A stretch of DNA of 64,000 nucleotides from Fratercula arctica (Eukaryota; Chordata; Aves; Charadriiformes; Alcidae), in contig CANTUZ010000004.1 of the NCBI GenBank assembly GCA_947846985.1, positions 53,669,672-53,733,671 of the forward strand. The letters run 5' to 3'. The position numbers and the translations under genes were made by a program. How positions within the stretch are numbered: the stretch's first letter is position 1; each line of letters begins with the position of its first letter. Below the pieces are notes generated by a model. That model was not told the DNA's origin. It did no database searches and saw nothing but the letters and a program-made list of their open reading frames with translations. This document shows, piece by piece, positions 26,119-36,956 of the stretch.

Positions 26119-29100
26119 ATGTTAAATACGTACAGCTGATATTTCAAGGAGCTAATTTGCAAACTAAGGCAATGGTAGGATTCTTTAAGAAGATGACCTC
26201 TGTGTTTCAAAAGTCTGCACACATACAGTAAAAAAGGGAGCAGCCAGCAAAGTAATAAAATATTTTAAATATAGTTGTTTGAATTTATATAACATAATTT
26301 TATTATCTGCCTTAGAAAAATTAGCCTGCAAGAAACATACTCACTAATGAAGAATATAATTTTTTTCATCTATTTATTTTTTCATCTCCTTGTGTGTTAG
26401 CCAAGCTTCCCCTGCATTCTCAGAACTGTCAGCAGTTTTATTTTTAACCATAAATCAAAAAAAAAAAGGATAATACAACACTCACTACATAACAAAAGTA
26501 AACACATCAGCCATTATCATCATCACCTCTGGATTAGTGATCATCTTTCTGAAAATGGAAGAGAAAATGCCAACATCCAAGTTGTTTTAAATGGGGGAGG
26601 AGAAGCGAGGTTAGCGCAATTATCTTTTTTCTTGTTTAAACTCTTGCCAAGAGATTCCACCCACAGCTCTCCACACCAGATCTCAAAAGCACTGTCACGT
26701 CTAACAGTTTCTGGAGTGATGCCAGCAGGTATATGTCCTCCAAAAAAAACCCAGCTTCTCATTGGTGGAGAGCCCTGCACAGAAATGGGCTGACTGGAGT
26801 GTAGGGGAGAGGGAAGAGTTTTAGAGCCCTCCCTTCCCTTCCTCTCCTCTTCAAAATTGCCTCCCCAGCTGCACAGTAGGTCGTCCCAAGTCAGGCGATG
26901 GAGCAAGGGGCCATTGGCCATGCAGACGCCAACCAGCCTCACTGCAGCTACAGCAGGGTCTGCTGAAGTTAGCACAGCCTCATTGCTTCCAGCATGCATA
27001 TGCCGGCTTCTGCCAGTACCGCAGCCTTTTAAAGGTTTAGATACAAAGCCTGTATCTGAAAGAAAAAGTTCTTATGGCGCTAGTTGCCACAGGCACTAAG
27101 ATGTCATTGCAAATTCAGCTATTAGAGAAGAGATAAATACCTTCAGGGCAAGCAGGGGTTATATTCTCTGCAATAACTTGCTGGTAATCTTCTATTTAAA
27201 TGGTCTCTGCTCCTTCCTATCTATGTTAGGTCATAACCACCTAGCCCCCATGTGAACTCCGGTATCAACCCATTTTGAGGAAGAAACTTGGTCATATCAG
27301 CTACATTAGAACAGTCACATGTCTTGTTGCCAATGGTGCTTAAATCAGACCAAAACATGAGGGAGAGCCTTCACATCAGCAGGAAGAGTACCAGCCCCAC
27401 CAGAATGACACTGAGAAGATGCTGCCTTGCTTTCGGCACAGAAATTAGCAAAAGCAGCTTCCCCCATCTTCTATGTTAGCCCCAAGCCTCAGCATAATGA
27501 TGATAACTGGAGTCTCTGCTTCTTCCCAACAACATGCAGTTATCATCACCAGGGATGAGATTAAAATTTGAGGAATGCCATGTGCAAAAATATAACTTTG
27601 CTGTTTGCAAGGTCTCCTAAAAGCAGTTATAGTTATCTGTTCCTGCTGTCTGCTCTTGTTCTCATGGAGACTCCTGGACAAATCTTCACCACAGCACGAG
27701 CAGGTAACAGTGACGAAGACAAACAGGAAACGTACTGCCATACAACTGGTGCGTAATCTACAATCTGTACCTGCCAACAGAAACAGTGTGTCTTCACACC
27801 ATATCAGACTAACAAGCATGACAGGAAACCTAAAGCACCTAGATACTGTAAGCTCTGCAAACATCTAAACAATCTTAGCCCAAGATAGAATATTAGCGAT
27901 TTAATGGACAGTAGACATTTTTAATGATCACATGTGATTGACTTAGCACCCTCAGTTGAGCATGGGAGCTGACAATGTACAGTCCTAGTCCCTTGCAACA
28001 CAGAATAAAACAAGGACATCTGAAGCACCTTCAAAGGAAGTTTTTAAAATATGTCCACTTGATTGCTTGCAAATAGCTCTTCATGTGGGGATGCTTACTC
28101 TGGAACCAGAGGAGAATATTTCAAATTAGTCACAAATTTTATTTGTCAATATCTAGGGGAAAAAAAAGGAAAAAAAAATCATTGTAGAATAAGGATATCC
28201 CCATAGGGACATATACCACTAAAACTGCAATTGCTTAAAATCACACTTTAATTTTTCCAGTTAAACTTTTTACAAGTTAGCTAGCCACATACAAGACACC
28301 GACTGGCCAGACTGTGAGAAACAAATTATAAGTCCTTGAAATATGGTCATAATAAATTAATACAGCCGTTGCTCAATTAACCATGATTCACATTTTCTTA
28401 TAGAATGAGAGTAATTTCAAAAAACATGGGGAAACACTGATGCACTGATAATCACAAGAGCTGTGAGCTCTCCCAAGGCATTAACCAGCCAGGAAAAAAA
28501 AAAGTTTGGAAGAAAATTCTTCCAACATTTTTGTTGTATATTTGTGCAACAAAACTGGAGTCCATGGAGATACTCCTTATTTACATGGCCCATTAAAACG
28601 TCATCGTTACATCATGGAACCAGAATAATTTTGATCAAACTCAAATTAAAAAGAAGTCAGGTTTTCTTACATGAATTACCCATGCAAGGCAGACAAATTA
28701 GATCAAACGGTTGATATGGCATCCAAATAAATCTGCTGAGCAAAAGTTTGCAGGAGGTTTTCTGAGGGCAAACAAATTGTTTTCAATCCCAGCCTTTCTC
28801 CTTCTTGTCTATTTGTATTGAGAACTCTCCCATTAAATTCTATTTTGTAGAAAACAAAAATGTCAAATTATTTTTAAAAATGCTGAAACAGGAATTTGCA
28901 AGTATATTTAGGAATAAATCTCAGAAGACATGCACTGTCTCAGCATTTCTATGTCAATTTTATTGTATTTGTACTGATAGCATTAAGCATTCTACCCAGC
29001 AGAATTTGAATATAAGCAATTCATAACAGAATATTTTGAAATAAAGTAATGTAACACATTAACTAGAACTTTCAGTTACACCTTACAATTTGTCAAATTG

Positions 29101-29560
29101 CCAAGAGAACAACTCATTTGAAAAGACAGATTGTTGCTTATTCTTTAGCTGTCACTTGTGTTACTTCAGTTCAGCTACTTTTGCCTGACACTTGGCGTGG
29201 AGTTAGTCAATCATACTGACGGCTGCCTGATGATCTCTGATAAAATGCACAAACAAAACAGAGATTCTAGTGACTCATCCATCAGTCCAGAGAGTAACTT
29301 GATACCCCAGATAGTGGCTCCAGGGAAGAAACCCCTGACAGCCACACATGCCGGTAGATATTACTGACACAATCTAGTCATGGCATCCTTCCCAAGACTG
29401 GGAAATTACTGGGATAAATTACTTGGATTTGTCGGGTTAAAAACTATCTTGAGATTCTGAATCTGTAGATCTTCTTAGTATTTTTGCAAAATCTGCCTGC
29501 TAAAGACTTCTTTTGAACTTAAGGCATTTAAAACAGTAATCCAATACGAAAAAAAACCCA

Positions 29561-29585
29561 AACCACACCAAACCAAACCAAACAA
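29561..29585 (+). repeat. (ACCAA)n short tandem repeat
   Basis: Three to four imperfect copies of ACCAA/ACCAC follow an A-run at 29550-29556. Confidence 0.8.
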
Positions 29586-29958
29586 CTTTGCAGAGTGTGT
29601 AGAGATCCTCTGGGCTTGGTCCAAACCCCTCTGGAGATCCGACCAGACATCTTCCACCAGGGACTCCAGTGAGACCACCACCAACTCTTCTATTAGCTAC
29701 CTAACAGTTATGATGCAACATGTGCATCCTGCCACTCTCCCTTCTCAGAGGCTCAATTTTCCTTTCATGTGTTTAACTCATCCATGTATTTTTATATCCT
29801 GCCTAGTGTTCCACAGGTGAAGCACAAATAAGACCTTATAAAACGATATTGTTACAGAAATAATGAGTATGTCCACTGTCTGTCACTTTCCCCCTCCCTT
29901 TCATATGCACATACACAGCAATAACCTTCATGCATCTTAAAGCTGCAACTGCTCACTC

Positions 29959-30264
29959 ATGTGTGAAAATGAACCTCAGACTTCTACCAGTGATGAGGAC
30001 AGAAGCCTAATGGTTTCGTCCAAATTAGCTCTTGAATTGGGTCATATATATTTTAATGAAGTAGAAGCTAATGTGGGGGCTGGAGTCGGGAAGCTGGATG
30101 CTAGATCAGCGTCTGTGATTGCTTTTGTCCTTGGTTTGATTAGTTTGGCAGTCACAATCATTTACATAAATTGCGAGTATCTTACAAAGGGGGAATCACA
30201 TCCCAAGGGGATGGAAGAAAGGAATGTACAGACTATTAATAAAAAGATTTTAATGTGCCAATAA
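29959..30264 (+). other. 101-codon open frame with one hydrophobic segment
   Basis: The frame has an acidic/serine-rich start. A run at about residues 50-71 (Ser, Val, Ile, Ala, Phe, Leu, Gly) would read as a single membrane span, and a charged tail follows. It ends 6 bases before a CCAG/GTAATT donor-like site. I do not recognise the protein, and no upstream promoter or clear acceptor was found. Treat as a probable chance frame. Confidence 0.12.
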
Positions 30265-30671
30265 ATACCAGGTAATTTTATTCTCTTTCCATGTGTTCCT
30301 TATTGACGAAGCAACTCAGGTGGCTCATACAGTGCCACACTGATCAGGACTGCCCTGCAAGCCTAAGCACGGATTACTGTGAGAAACACAATGAATACCA
30401 GGTGAAAAGAGATGGAGAGTTTTCCCTCTCATCCCAGAAAATGGGTATGTACGTTCTAGACAATTATCATCTCCTTCAAACACACCACTAAACAAACATT
30501 TGAAATTTGCCCTAGTTTGTCAACACAGCCTTGTCTCAGAGGATTCACCCTTCTCAAGCAGCACTGCAGCACTGCAATTCACTTACTTGGTCACAAAGCC
30601 CAGATGTGCACAGGAAATGATGAGTTACCCAGTTTATGATCTAGCATGAATCCCAATGGAATTAGACAAGC

Positions 30672-30676
30672 ATTAG
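30672..30676 (+). repeat. Target site duplication, left copy (ATTAG)
   Basis: ATTAG directly precedes the LTR and is repeated exactly on its right side at 31205. Five-base duplications fit ERVL-type (class III) integration. Confidence 0.85.
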
Positions 30677-30897
30677 TTTCCTGGTTTCAGCTGGGATAGA
30701 GTTAATTTTCTTTCTAGTGGCTGCTGTGTTTTGGATTTGATATGAGAATAATGTTGATAATAGACATCGTTTTCGTTGTTGCTAAGTGATGTTTACCTTA
30801 ATCAAGGACTTTTTCAGCTTCCCATACAAACTGAGAGGGAGCATAGACAGAACAAGCTGACCAAAGGAATATTCCATACCATGGACATCATGCTCAG

Positions 30898-30905
30898 TAT
30901 ATAAA
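30898..30905 (+). promoter_or_regulatory. LTR TATA box
   Basis: TATATAAA lies in the LTR just after CATCATGCTCAG, in the same context as the box at 61125 in the sister LTR. This conserved position marks the end of U3. Present activity is unknown. Confidence 0.8.
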
Positions 30906-31023
30906 CAGGGGTTGGCCAGGGAGGGTAGGAATCCACGATCACTGCTCAGGATGCGCAACCGATCATTGGGTGGTGAGAGCGACTTGTGTTGTATTACCTT
31001 ATTTTGCATATTCTTTTAGCATT

Positions 31024-31041
31024 AGTAGTAGTAGTAGTAGT
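31024..31041 (+). repeat. (AGT)6 microsatellite in the LTR
   Basis: Six tandem AGT units lie between the TATA box and the poly(A) signal. Trinucleotide runs at this point are typical of the LTR family as I know it, and lengths differ between copies. Confidence 0.9.
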
Positions 31042-31065
31042 ATTTTCCTCTTCTGTTACTATTCT

Positions 31066-31071
31066 ATTAAA
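31066..31071 (+). promoter_or_regulatory. LTR poly(A) signal-like ATTAAA
   Basis: ATTAAA lies 160 bp after the TATA box, where retroviral R normally ends. The second LTR keeps the same hexamer at 61315. Confidence 0.7.
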
Positions 31072-31204
31072 TGGTCTTTATATCAACCCACAAGTTTTTT
31101 TCCTTTCCCCTCCTTTTCTCTCTTCTCCCTACCCTGTGTGGAGGGGAGGGAAGTGAGTGAGCAGCTGCATGGTCCTAGTTGCTGGTTAGGGTTAAACCAT
31201 CACA

Positions 31205-31209
31205 ATTAG
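31205..31209 (+). repeat. Target site duplication, right copy (ATTAG)
   Basis: This is an exact copy of the left duplication at 30672. It confirms the LTR right end at 31204. Confidence 0.85.
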
Positions 31210-32119
31210 GATGTAAAAAACTTTCATTTGCCCACAAAACTGATGCAGGCTGCAAGCTTTTCCACTGGCTGGTGTGCTTTCAGGTATGAACTCAACCCAT
31301 CCACCCCAGGGAAGAACACATAATGTGCATCCTGAGTGCTCCTTCCTGGTCATTTCGGCTAAGCACACCAACTGAGAACTTAATTACCGTTCACTGGCTT
31401 TGGAAAGGGTCCTTTCACACCTTTCTTTCACATACTGGACTGAGACAACCAAAACATCTCATCTGCGCTGAGCAGTAGTTAGCAGGTGTTACTAACTTCA
31501 TGATACTTCTGATTCTTCAAGGAAGACTTTTCTCCAGTATTTTTATCTGTTTATATGTTGTAAGGGGTCAACATTATGTAAAAAGATATATTAATAAAAA
31601 TAATGACAATTGGTCACAGATGACTGGACTGGGCATTAAACCTGACTCAATGGAATTATACATTTAAGCACACTAAATAAGCACTATCATCTCCTCTAGG
31701 AAATTATCATCTTCCTAAACGCTCAGAGGTTAAAAATGCCAGTCTAGGAATATCCCAATTATATTAGCCCACACGTGTTTCACTGAAGGCATCATGGCTG
31801 CACCTCCTTCTGTAAATTAAAGAGCACCATGGAACACCCCCAAGCACTGGAACTTACCTGGCTGTGCTGGGAGCCATTGAGGGGCCCCACACTTAATTTG
31901 GCTCATGCCTACACAGCCAAAAATCCCTAGACATGGCCTGAGAGCCATGGTGAGCAGGAACCAGTCCCAACAGGAGGAGCAGTTGGAGCTACCCTGGTTT
32001 GGAGGGCACACTTGTTGAGCAGGGGTGTGACAGTTCTGGACTGCTCCCACAACTGTCACGCTCTGTGCCAGCATGGTCCCAGGCCCATTCATGTTGGTAC
32101 TATAGGTCTCTCCTGCCTA
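31210..32119. other. Anonymous DNA, GC-richer in its right third
   Basis: No gene was recognised. From about 31800 the GC content rises, and the sequence may be the more diverged left part of the old CR1 that is recognisable from 32120. That link is inference. Confidence 0.45.
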
Positions 32120-32452
32120 CAGACTTCAAGATTATCCCAAGTAGGAAAACTGTGGACTCCTTGCCAAAAGATGTCATGAACATCATGGGTTTACATGGCC
32201 TTCAGGGGAGTACTTGACTTGGACAAGTACTCAAAACATCCACTGAGAGTTACTTTGCAAATGAACCATATCAAGTTCCAGAAATCCCCTGAGTTAAACA
32301 TTGTTTGAGGCTGAGAGAACATTCATGAAAGTGTCAGACATGCGTATCCCCTTCTTACCCCCTGGGTCTGCTTATTATGGCCACTGTTGGAGACAGGATA
32401 TTGGGCTAGATGAAGTCTTTGTCTGAACCAGTACAGCTGTTACGTTATTACG
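32120..32452 (+). mobile_element. Old CR1 (L3-like) 3' end
   Basis: The block reads GTGGACTCCTTGCCAAAAGA (end of ORF2 and start of the 3' UTR in old CR1). It later reads GGCCACTGTTGGAGACAGGA followed by TATTGGGCTAGATGAAG and GTCTGAACCAGTACAG. This order is the hallmark 3' end of old sauropsid CR1 elements ('ggagacaggatactgggctagatggacc...ggtctgacccagta'). The terminal GTTACGTTATTACG is a decayed form of the GTTCTTATG repeat. It is clearly older than the octamer-tailed CR1s nearby. Confidence 0.85.
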
Positions 32453-33412
32453 CAGAAGTGGTAACATCCATAAGAGTTTACTGTGACAGAGCAGATGTGA
32501 GGAAATGTTCAAGAAAACAGAGGAGCTGAGAAGTAATTTGGCAAGTAATGTTTTGGCAGCATTGCTGGCTTAAATAGCCTCCCTTCTCCCTGACCTCACC
32601 CACTTATTCCCACCACACCCTTCTTCGTGCTTGTACAGCTGTTTGTGCAGCCACATAGTGAACCAGATTTGGATGAGACACCTCTCTTCTCTTCTTTTTT
32701 TCCCCCTTTCTCCAGGTTATTTTTCAGCCAGATCAGTATCCAGATTTAGCTGCTGCACAGCTGTACAAATAGTTTGCCAGGACAACACAAGAAGCACCAC
32801 AAATTAGGAACATGTGTCCAGGGCTAGGAGGTGATTATGCTAAGCATAAGCAAAGATTAAGTGGGACCATCACCATCACCACGACCAGCGCAGCCTGAGA
32901 CTCCTTGGGGTAATGGAAGAAGTGTCTGTGCCCACAGCAGGATCAGGGCTGGCTATCCAGCCACAGCAATGACTGGAAGGACAATGCCTATCATCTGGTC
33001 TACAGAAGACAGAGCTTCCATATGGATCAGACAGTGAGAGAAGTTGTTTGCAAAGACATTCCCTGCATCATAACTCAGACAAAAGTAAGAGCTCTCCTAG
33101 GAGAAACCAGGCCAGGTTCAGTTTAAAAATGGGACGTGGCCCAGGTACCTGTAAATCACCTGTGGATGTTCCTGCTAAGTAGAATTACTGTGTCTCATAA
33201 ACAGTAGTTATTGAGTACATTTGGCTTTAATTAGTTCTCTGGGCAATTTGACAATTAAGAACACCCTGATTAAGTGGAAAATTATACACTGCCTTTGTAT
33301 TCACTATAAACAACATACGGTAGTTTACTACCTAGGTGCACACAGAAGCTGAGCAGAACACAAAGCAGAGGAGGGACTTGGGTACTACTAATGGCTACTT
33401 TCTGAACACAGG
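32453..33412. other. Anonymous DNA of mixed composition
   Basis: A pyrimidine-rich tract lies at 32685-32716 and a CACCATCACCACGACC run at about 32868-32887. No gene or named repeat was recognised. Confidence 0.5.
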
Positions 33413-33456
33413 CAGTAAATGACAAGTTGGCCTCCAGTAAATGACAAGTTGGCCTC
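33413..33456 (+). repeat. 22-bp exact tandem duplication
   Basis: The unit CAGTAAATGACAAGTTGGCC TC occurs at 33413-33434 and again at 33435-33456 without a single change. The second copy abuts the left end of the CR1 fragment. Perfect identity suggests a recent event. Both copies are on the same side of the CR1, so this is not an ordinary target site duplication. Confidence 0.95.
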
Positions 33457-33896
33457 CAACGAAGCTGGTGAAGGGCCTGCAAAATAAATCTTATGAGGAG
33501 CAATTGAAGGAGCCGGGACTGTTTAGTTTGAGGAAGAGGAGGCTGAGGGGAGACCACATCACTCTCTACAACTACTTGAAAGGACATTGTAGAGAGGTTG
33601 GTGCAGGTCTCTTCTCACAGGTAATTAGTGATAGAACAAGAGGGAATGGCTTCAAGCTGCAACAGGGTAGGTTTAGACTGGACATTAGGAAAAAATTCTT
33701 CACAGAAAGAGTGGTCAGACACTGGAATAGGCTGCCCAGGGAGGTGGTGGAGTCACCATCCCTGAATGTGTTTAAGAGTCATTTAGATGTGGTGTTAGGG
33801 GATATGATGTAAGGGAGAACTTTGTAGAGTGGGGTTGATGGTTGGACTCGATGATCCCAAGGGTCTTTTGCAACGTAAATGATTCTATGATTCTAT
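33457..33896 (+). mobile_element. CR1 retrotransposon, 5'-truncated
   Basis: About 440 bp of bird CR1 contain the end of ORF2 and the 3' UTR. Landmarks are GAGGAGGCTGAGGGGAGACC, GGCTGCCCAGGGAGGTGG, GTTGGACTCGATGATCCCAA and the terminal GATTCTATGATTCTAT at 33881-33896. The left end is an ordinary truncation point. The element is moderately diverged, and its remaining coding part is still open (see 33465). Confidence 0.95.
33465..33812 (+). pseudogene. CR1 ORF2 C-terminal remnant
   Basis: In the element's own frame about 115 codons remain open up to a TAA stop at 33810-33812. They match the C-terminal part of CR1 ORF2, downstream of the reverse transcriptase fingers and palm. Recognisable islands are [51 protein letters not shown] and a terminal [10 protein letters not shown]. 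The endonuclease and RT catalytic domains are absent because of 5' truncation, so the piece cannot retrotranspose. An ATG at 33441 precedes it in frame, which only reflects the flanking tandem duplicate. The open frame shows moderate age and not function. Confidence 0.85.
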
Positions 33897-36385
33897 ATCC
33901 TTGCACAATCCAGTCTGACACCTTTGGCTCACACGGAACAGGAATAATGCATTAGGGAACAGCAAGATGCCATAAAAAGCACACACCTTTTCTTTCTCGT
34001 GCATGCGGCATTTAAGGGCAGGCACCACCGTTTGCGTTGCTTTCCTAACAGGCTGACAGAAGTAGGAACCAGCTCCTGCCAGAGGTTGTGTTACTTTGAT
34101 ACAGGTGGACCAACAGAGCAAAATGCAGTATTCAACAGAATACCTTTACTGCCTTAAAATAACAGTAGCAGTCACTAAACAGTGGCATGAGCGCCGGCAG
34201 CCAGGTTATGCAGCCTGAATGACTGTAGGGCTCTGACTGCATACACTAAACTCCTCTTAAACTACATGCTACCACACCTTCCTGGATACTATTTCCCATA
34301 TCAGCTAGAGGAAACCAGCAGAGGCTGCGTATGGATAAATTAACAAATGATCTGGGACACTACAGACAGCATGAACTCTGGACTTTGTTATGTTCAAAAC
34401 ACAAATACAAGTCAAACACATACCCAACAAGCATCAATCAAAGTATTGATGTTACTCTAGATTGTCTCCTTCTGATAAACTCTTTGAAGGTGAAGGAACT
34501 AGGTGAATTCCAACAGAAAGATCATATAATGTGACTATACAAAAACATGACAGAACAAACAGAATTCAGACACAAAAGCTGATTTCTAAGGAGTCCCAAA
34601 ACTAAATTCACTTCACCTCTCTCAGCCTTTGAGATGCAACTGTCCCTGGTAGATTCTCCCAATACATACATACCAGCTAAAATTAGGCTCATGATTGTGA
34701 CTCATCCAAGTGGCTGCCAATCTCTTAGTTAAAAAAAGAAACAATTCCAGCAGTTGTGTACCACACACAGCCCTGTGCTGCACAAGACGCTTGAATCCAA
34801 ATTGGAGCAAAGCAGCTTCATGGTTTCGGAGTGAAAAAAACAACATAGGCAGTGCATTTCTTAAAAGTCAAGATCCTTTCTGATACATTATTTAAAACTG
34901 CAGAAAACACATTTGCCTGTGCTGATTCTGTTCAACAGCTGGATTTTGAAAGATTGATCAAGTATCTGATAAATCCATTTGCTTGAAGAACGTTGTTTCT
35001 GGCAGTCAAAATGATTCTGTGTCTGTACTGGTTCTCTACCTGTTAAAGAAAAACTGCACCATGTTAATCAAAATAGACAACGCTTTCAGTGTTAACCCAA
35101 TTACGTGAAAAGCAGTGTCACGCGTCTGTCTCAAAGCACACCAAAAACCAAACTAAGCCTGACTTAAGACAGTCTCATCAGGAAACAAGGGAAAAATTGT
35201 CTCTGAGCAATTATGCCTGTCTGTTTAAACTGGAGTCTTGTGCGGGGAAGACCCTCATCTTTCAAGGGTGATAAGCAGTCAGCTCGTGTTTAAGTCACTG
35301 GAAGCAAGAGGCAGTCAGTACTTCTGGACATAAACTCCTTAAAGAATAAAGTATAACAGAAGTAATCCAGCAGGGCTGCCACTACATTTAAAGACAAAAT
35401 TCCCATTGAATTCACCAAGACAAAAGTAGGCTTTGATACACATTCCACACAAAGCTGCAGCAGACTTTGGTCTGTCCCCAAAAGGGGCAAAGTTGTCACA
35501 GCACTCATGAAACAGAAGGGAGATGGATACTAGACTTGAAGACTTTTCTGCCTGCAAACAATATTACATTCATTTGGAACTTCCTTTTTTAACACGCACA
35601 CTCTGGAGCTCTAACTCTGCAACAAGCTGGAAGCTGCACTTGCACTTACTACTATCAAATCTAGTTATTTAGAGTATGCCACGGAACTTACTCCCTTTAT
35701 ATTATGAAGCAGGATTAACATGTCCTTTCACTGTAAACCTGGACCAGAGGAATTTAAAAGGAGAGCTCTACGCTTTGGTTCCCACGTGATGAAAAGGAAG
35801 TTAGCCCCTAATGTAGCTGTAAGCTCCTCTGTTCTCTGTGCCAGAGATACGTGATGAAACTGAGATTGGAATGTGGCCCCAAAACTTTACCAAAACAGTG
35901 GAATTTATTATTTTTTTTTTAATAATATGCTCAAACATTCTGCCCCAGCCCATGAAGCCAGTATGCTTATGAATCCAGAACACCACAAAGGAGCCCTTAT
36001 CTCAGCAGTATGATATAGCACGTCTCTAAGAAGCTATCTAACTGCTCGTTAAGAAACTGCAGTTCATCTGTTTTGGTGGAGCGTGGATCAAACCAGGCTG
36101 TGTTTAACAGCACAGTCTTGATATTCAGAAATGTATTACATTGTTACATTTACACATGACAACTGCGCTGTGTATGGGTAATGAGTCTGAAGAAATCTCC
36201 CTCTTTATATTGTAATAACTGTCTTTATTCATAAACCAGAGAAGATACGCTACCGGTTGATCAAAACACTTTCATAATCAAAAGACTCACTATCCATCAG
36301 TCCTCCGGGTGTCCTCTTCAGCCAGGTAAGCCTTACTAGGTTAGCTTAACAGACCGGCAAAAAATTAAGCTAGTGTAGGTCAAGG
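33897..36385. other. Anonymous AT-rich DNA
   Basis: No gene or named repeat was recognised. A T-run lies at 35910-35921. Frames are under 80 codons. Confidence 0.55.
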
Positions 36386-36550
36386 TTGATATTCTCAAAC
36401 TTGGCTGTATTATGTTATGCACCTAAATCCACATTTAGTTTTCAGTAATGCTGCAAACCCCCACACAATATAACACATAAAGACACCGTGGGAGTCAGTG
36501 TCTATAAAAATCAGAGCAGTCCTACTTACATGCTTAACTACAAATTTGAA
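36386..36550 (+). repeat. Old palindromic amniote repeat
   Basis: The stretch reads ATTCTCAAACTTGGCTGTAT, then TTATGCACCTAAATCCACAT, then a GGGAGTCAGTG segment, AAAATCAGAGCAG and TACTTACATGCTTAAC. This is the order of a widespread old repeat in turtle, crocodile and bird DNA in which 'gcacctaaatccatatttagg' and 'tctgaaaatcaggcc' segments form inverted arms. The family name is uncertain. Divergence is high but the motif order is kept. Confidence 0.5.
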
Positions 36551-36687
36551 TGTCTAACCTCAGACATTGCCGTTCAAAAAATGTTGGCCTAAGTGATTTA
36601 TTTAAGGCTGCAAAGACAGTCAGGGCTAAGGACTGGACATGAAACCAAATTACCTTCCTTAGTCGCATGGTTTAGTATTAGGCAGTC

Positions 36688-36764
36688 CTGCGAGGAGAAG
36701 GGAGTTGGACTCGATGATCTTTATGGGTCCCTTCCAAATTGAGATATTCTATGATTCTATGATG
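36688..36764 (+). mobile_element. CR1 3' tail, 5'-truncated
   Basis: CGAGGAGAAGGGAGTTGGAC is followed by TCGATGATCTTTATGGGTCC and ends in ATTCTATGATTCTATGATG. This is the last 75 bp or so of a bird CR1 3' UTR with two or more copies of the terminal octamer. Confidence 0.92.
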
Positions 36765-36882
36765 ACTCTGCTTAACCAAAGCCTTCTCAGCATGCAAATG
36801 CACAGTTATCTGTGAGCTTCTAACACAGAACTAAGAGTTAGAAAAAGACAGACAGCTGTGGTTTCGATCTGCATGAAAAGGA

Positions 36883-36956
36883 TCATGGCAGGGGGGTTGG
36901 AACAAGATGATCTTTAAGGTCCCTTCCAACCCAAACCATTCTACGATTCTATGATC
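36883..36956 (+). mobile_element. CR1 3' tail, 5'-truncated
   Basis: GGGGGGTTGGAACAAGATGA, then AAGGTCCCTTCCAACCCAAA, then CCATTCTACGATTCTATGAT: a second complete CR1 tail of about 74 bp in the same orientation as the one 120 bp upstream. Each has its own 3' octamer end, so these are two insertions and not one split element. Confidence 0.92.

Larger units (their letters stand above)
24576..30671. other. Anonymous AT-rich DNA
   Basis: No gene was recognised. The stretch contains a GTGTAAAT...AACTCCACTGAAGCCACT phrase at 24990-25020, which resembles another fragment of old bird/turtle repeat. It also contains the 26.1-kb palindrome, the pentamer repeat at 29.56 kb and a 101-codon frame at 29.96 kb, listed separately. 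The somewhat GC-richer part at 26.55-27.05 kb has a 152-codon minus-strand frame (26541-26999) without recognisable domains. Confidence 0.5.
30677..31204 (+). mobile_element. Solo LTR of a bird endogenous retrovirus, ERVL-type
   Basis: The 528-bp element starts TTTCCTGGTTTCAGCTGGGA, where the usual TG start has mutated, and ends GGTTAAACCATCACA. These termini match a very common bird LTR family, recognised by eye and probably ERVL. Inside are a TATA box at 30898, an ATTAAA poly(A) signal at 31066 and a pyrimidine-rich stretch at 31087-31131. All point to plus-strand transcription. The perfect 5-bp repeat ATTAG flanks it. No internal gag-pol sequence lies on either side, so it is a solo LTR left by recombination between the two LTRs of a provirus. 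It is shorter in U3 than the copy at 60870. Confidence 0.92.

Noticed and set aside
26541..26999. 152-codon minus-strand frame as a gene
   Set aside because: It lies in a GC-richer patch with fewer stops, is overlapped by other frames and has no recognisable motif.
36580..36655. Antisense MIR fragment next to the CR1 tails
   Set aside because: CCTAAGTGATTTATTTAAGG followed by GACAGTCAGGGCTAAGG is suggestive, but too diverged to call.
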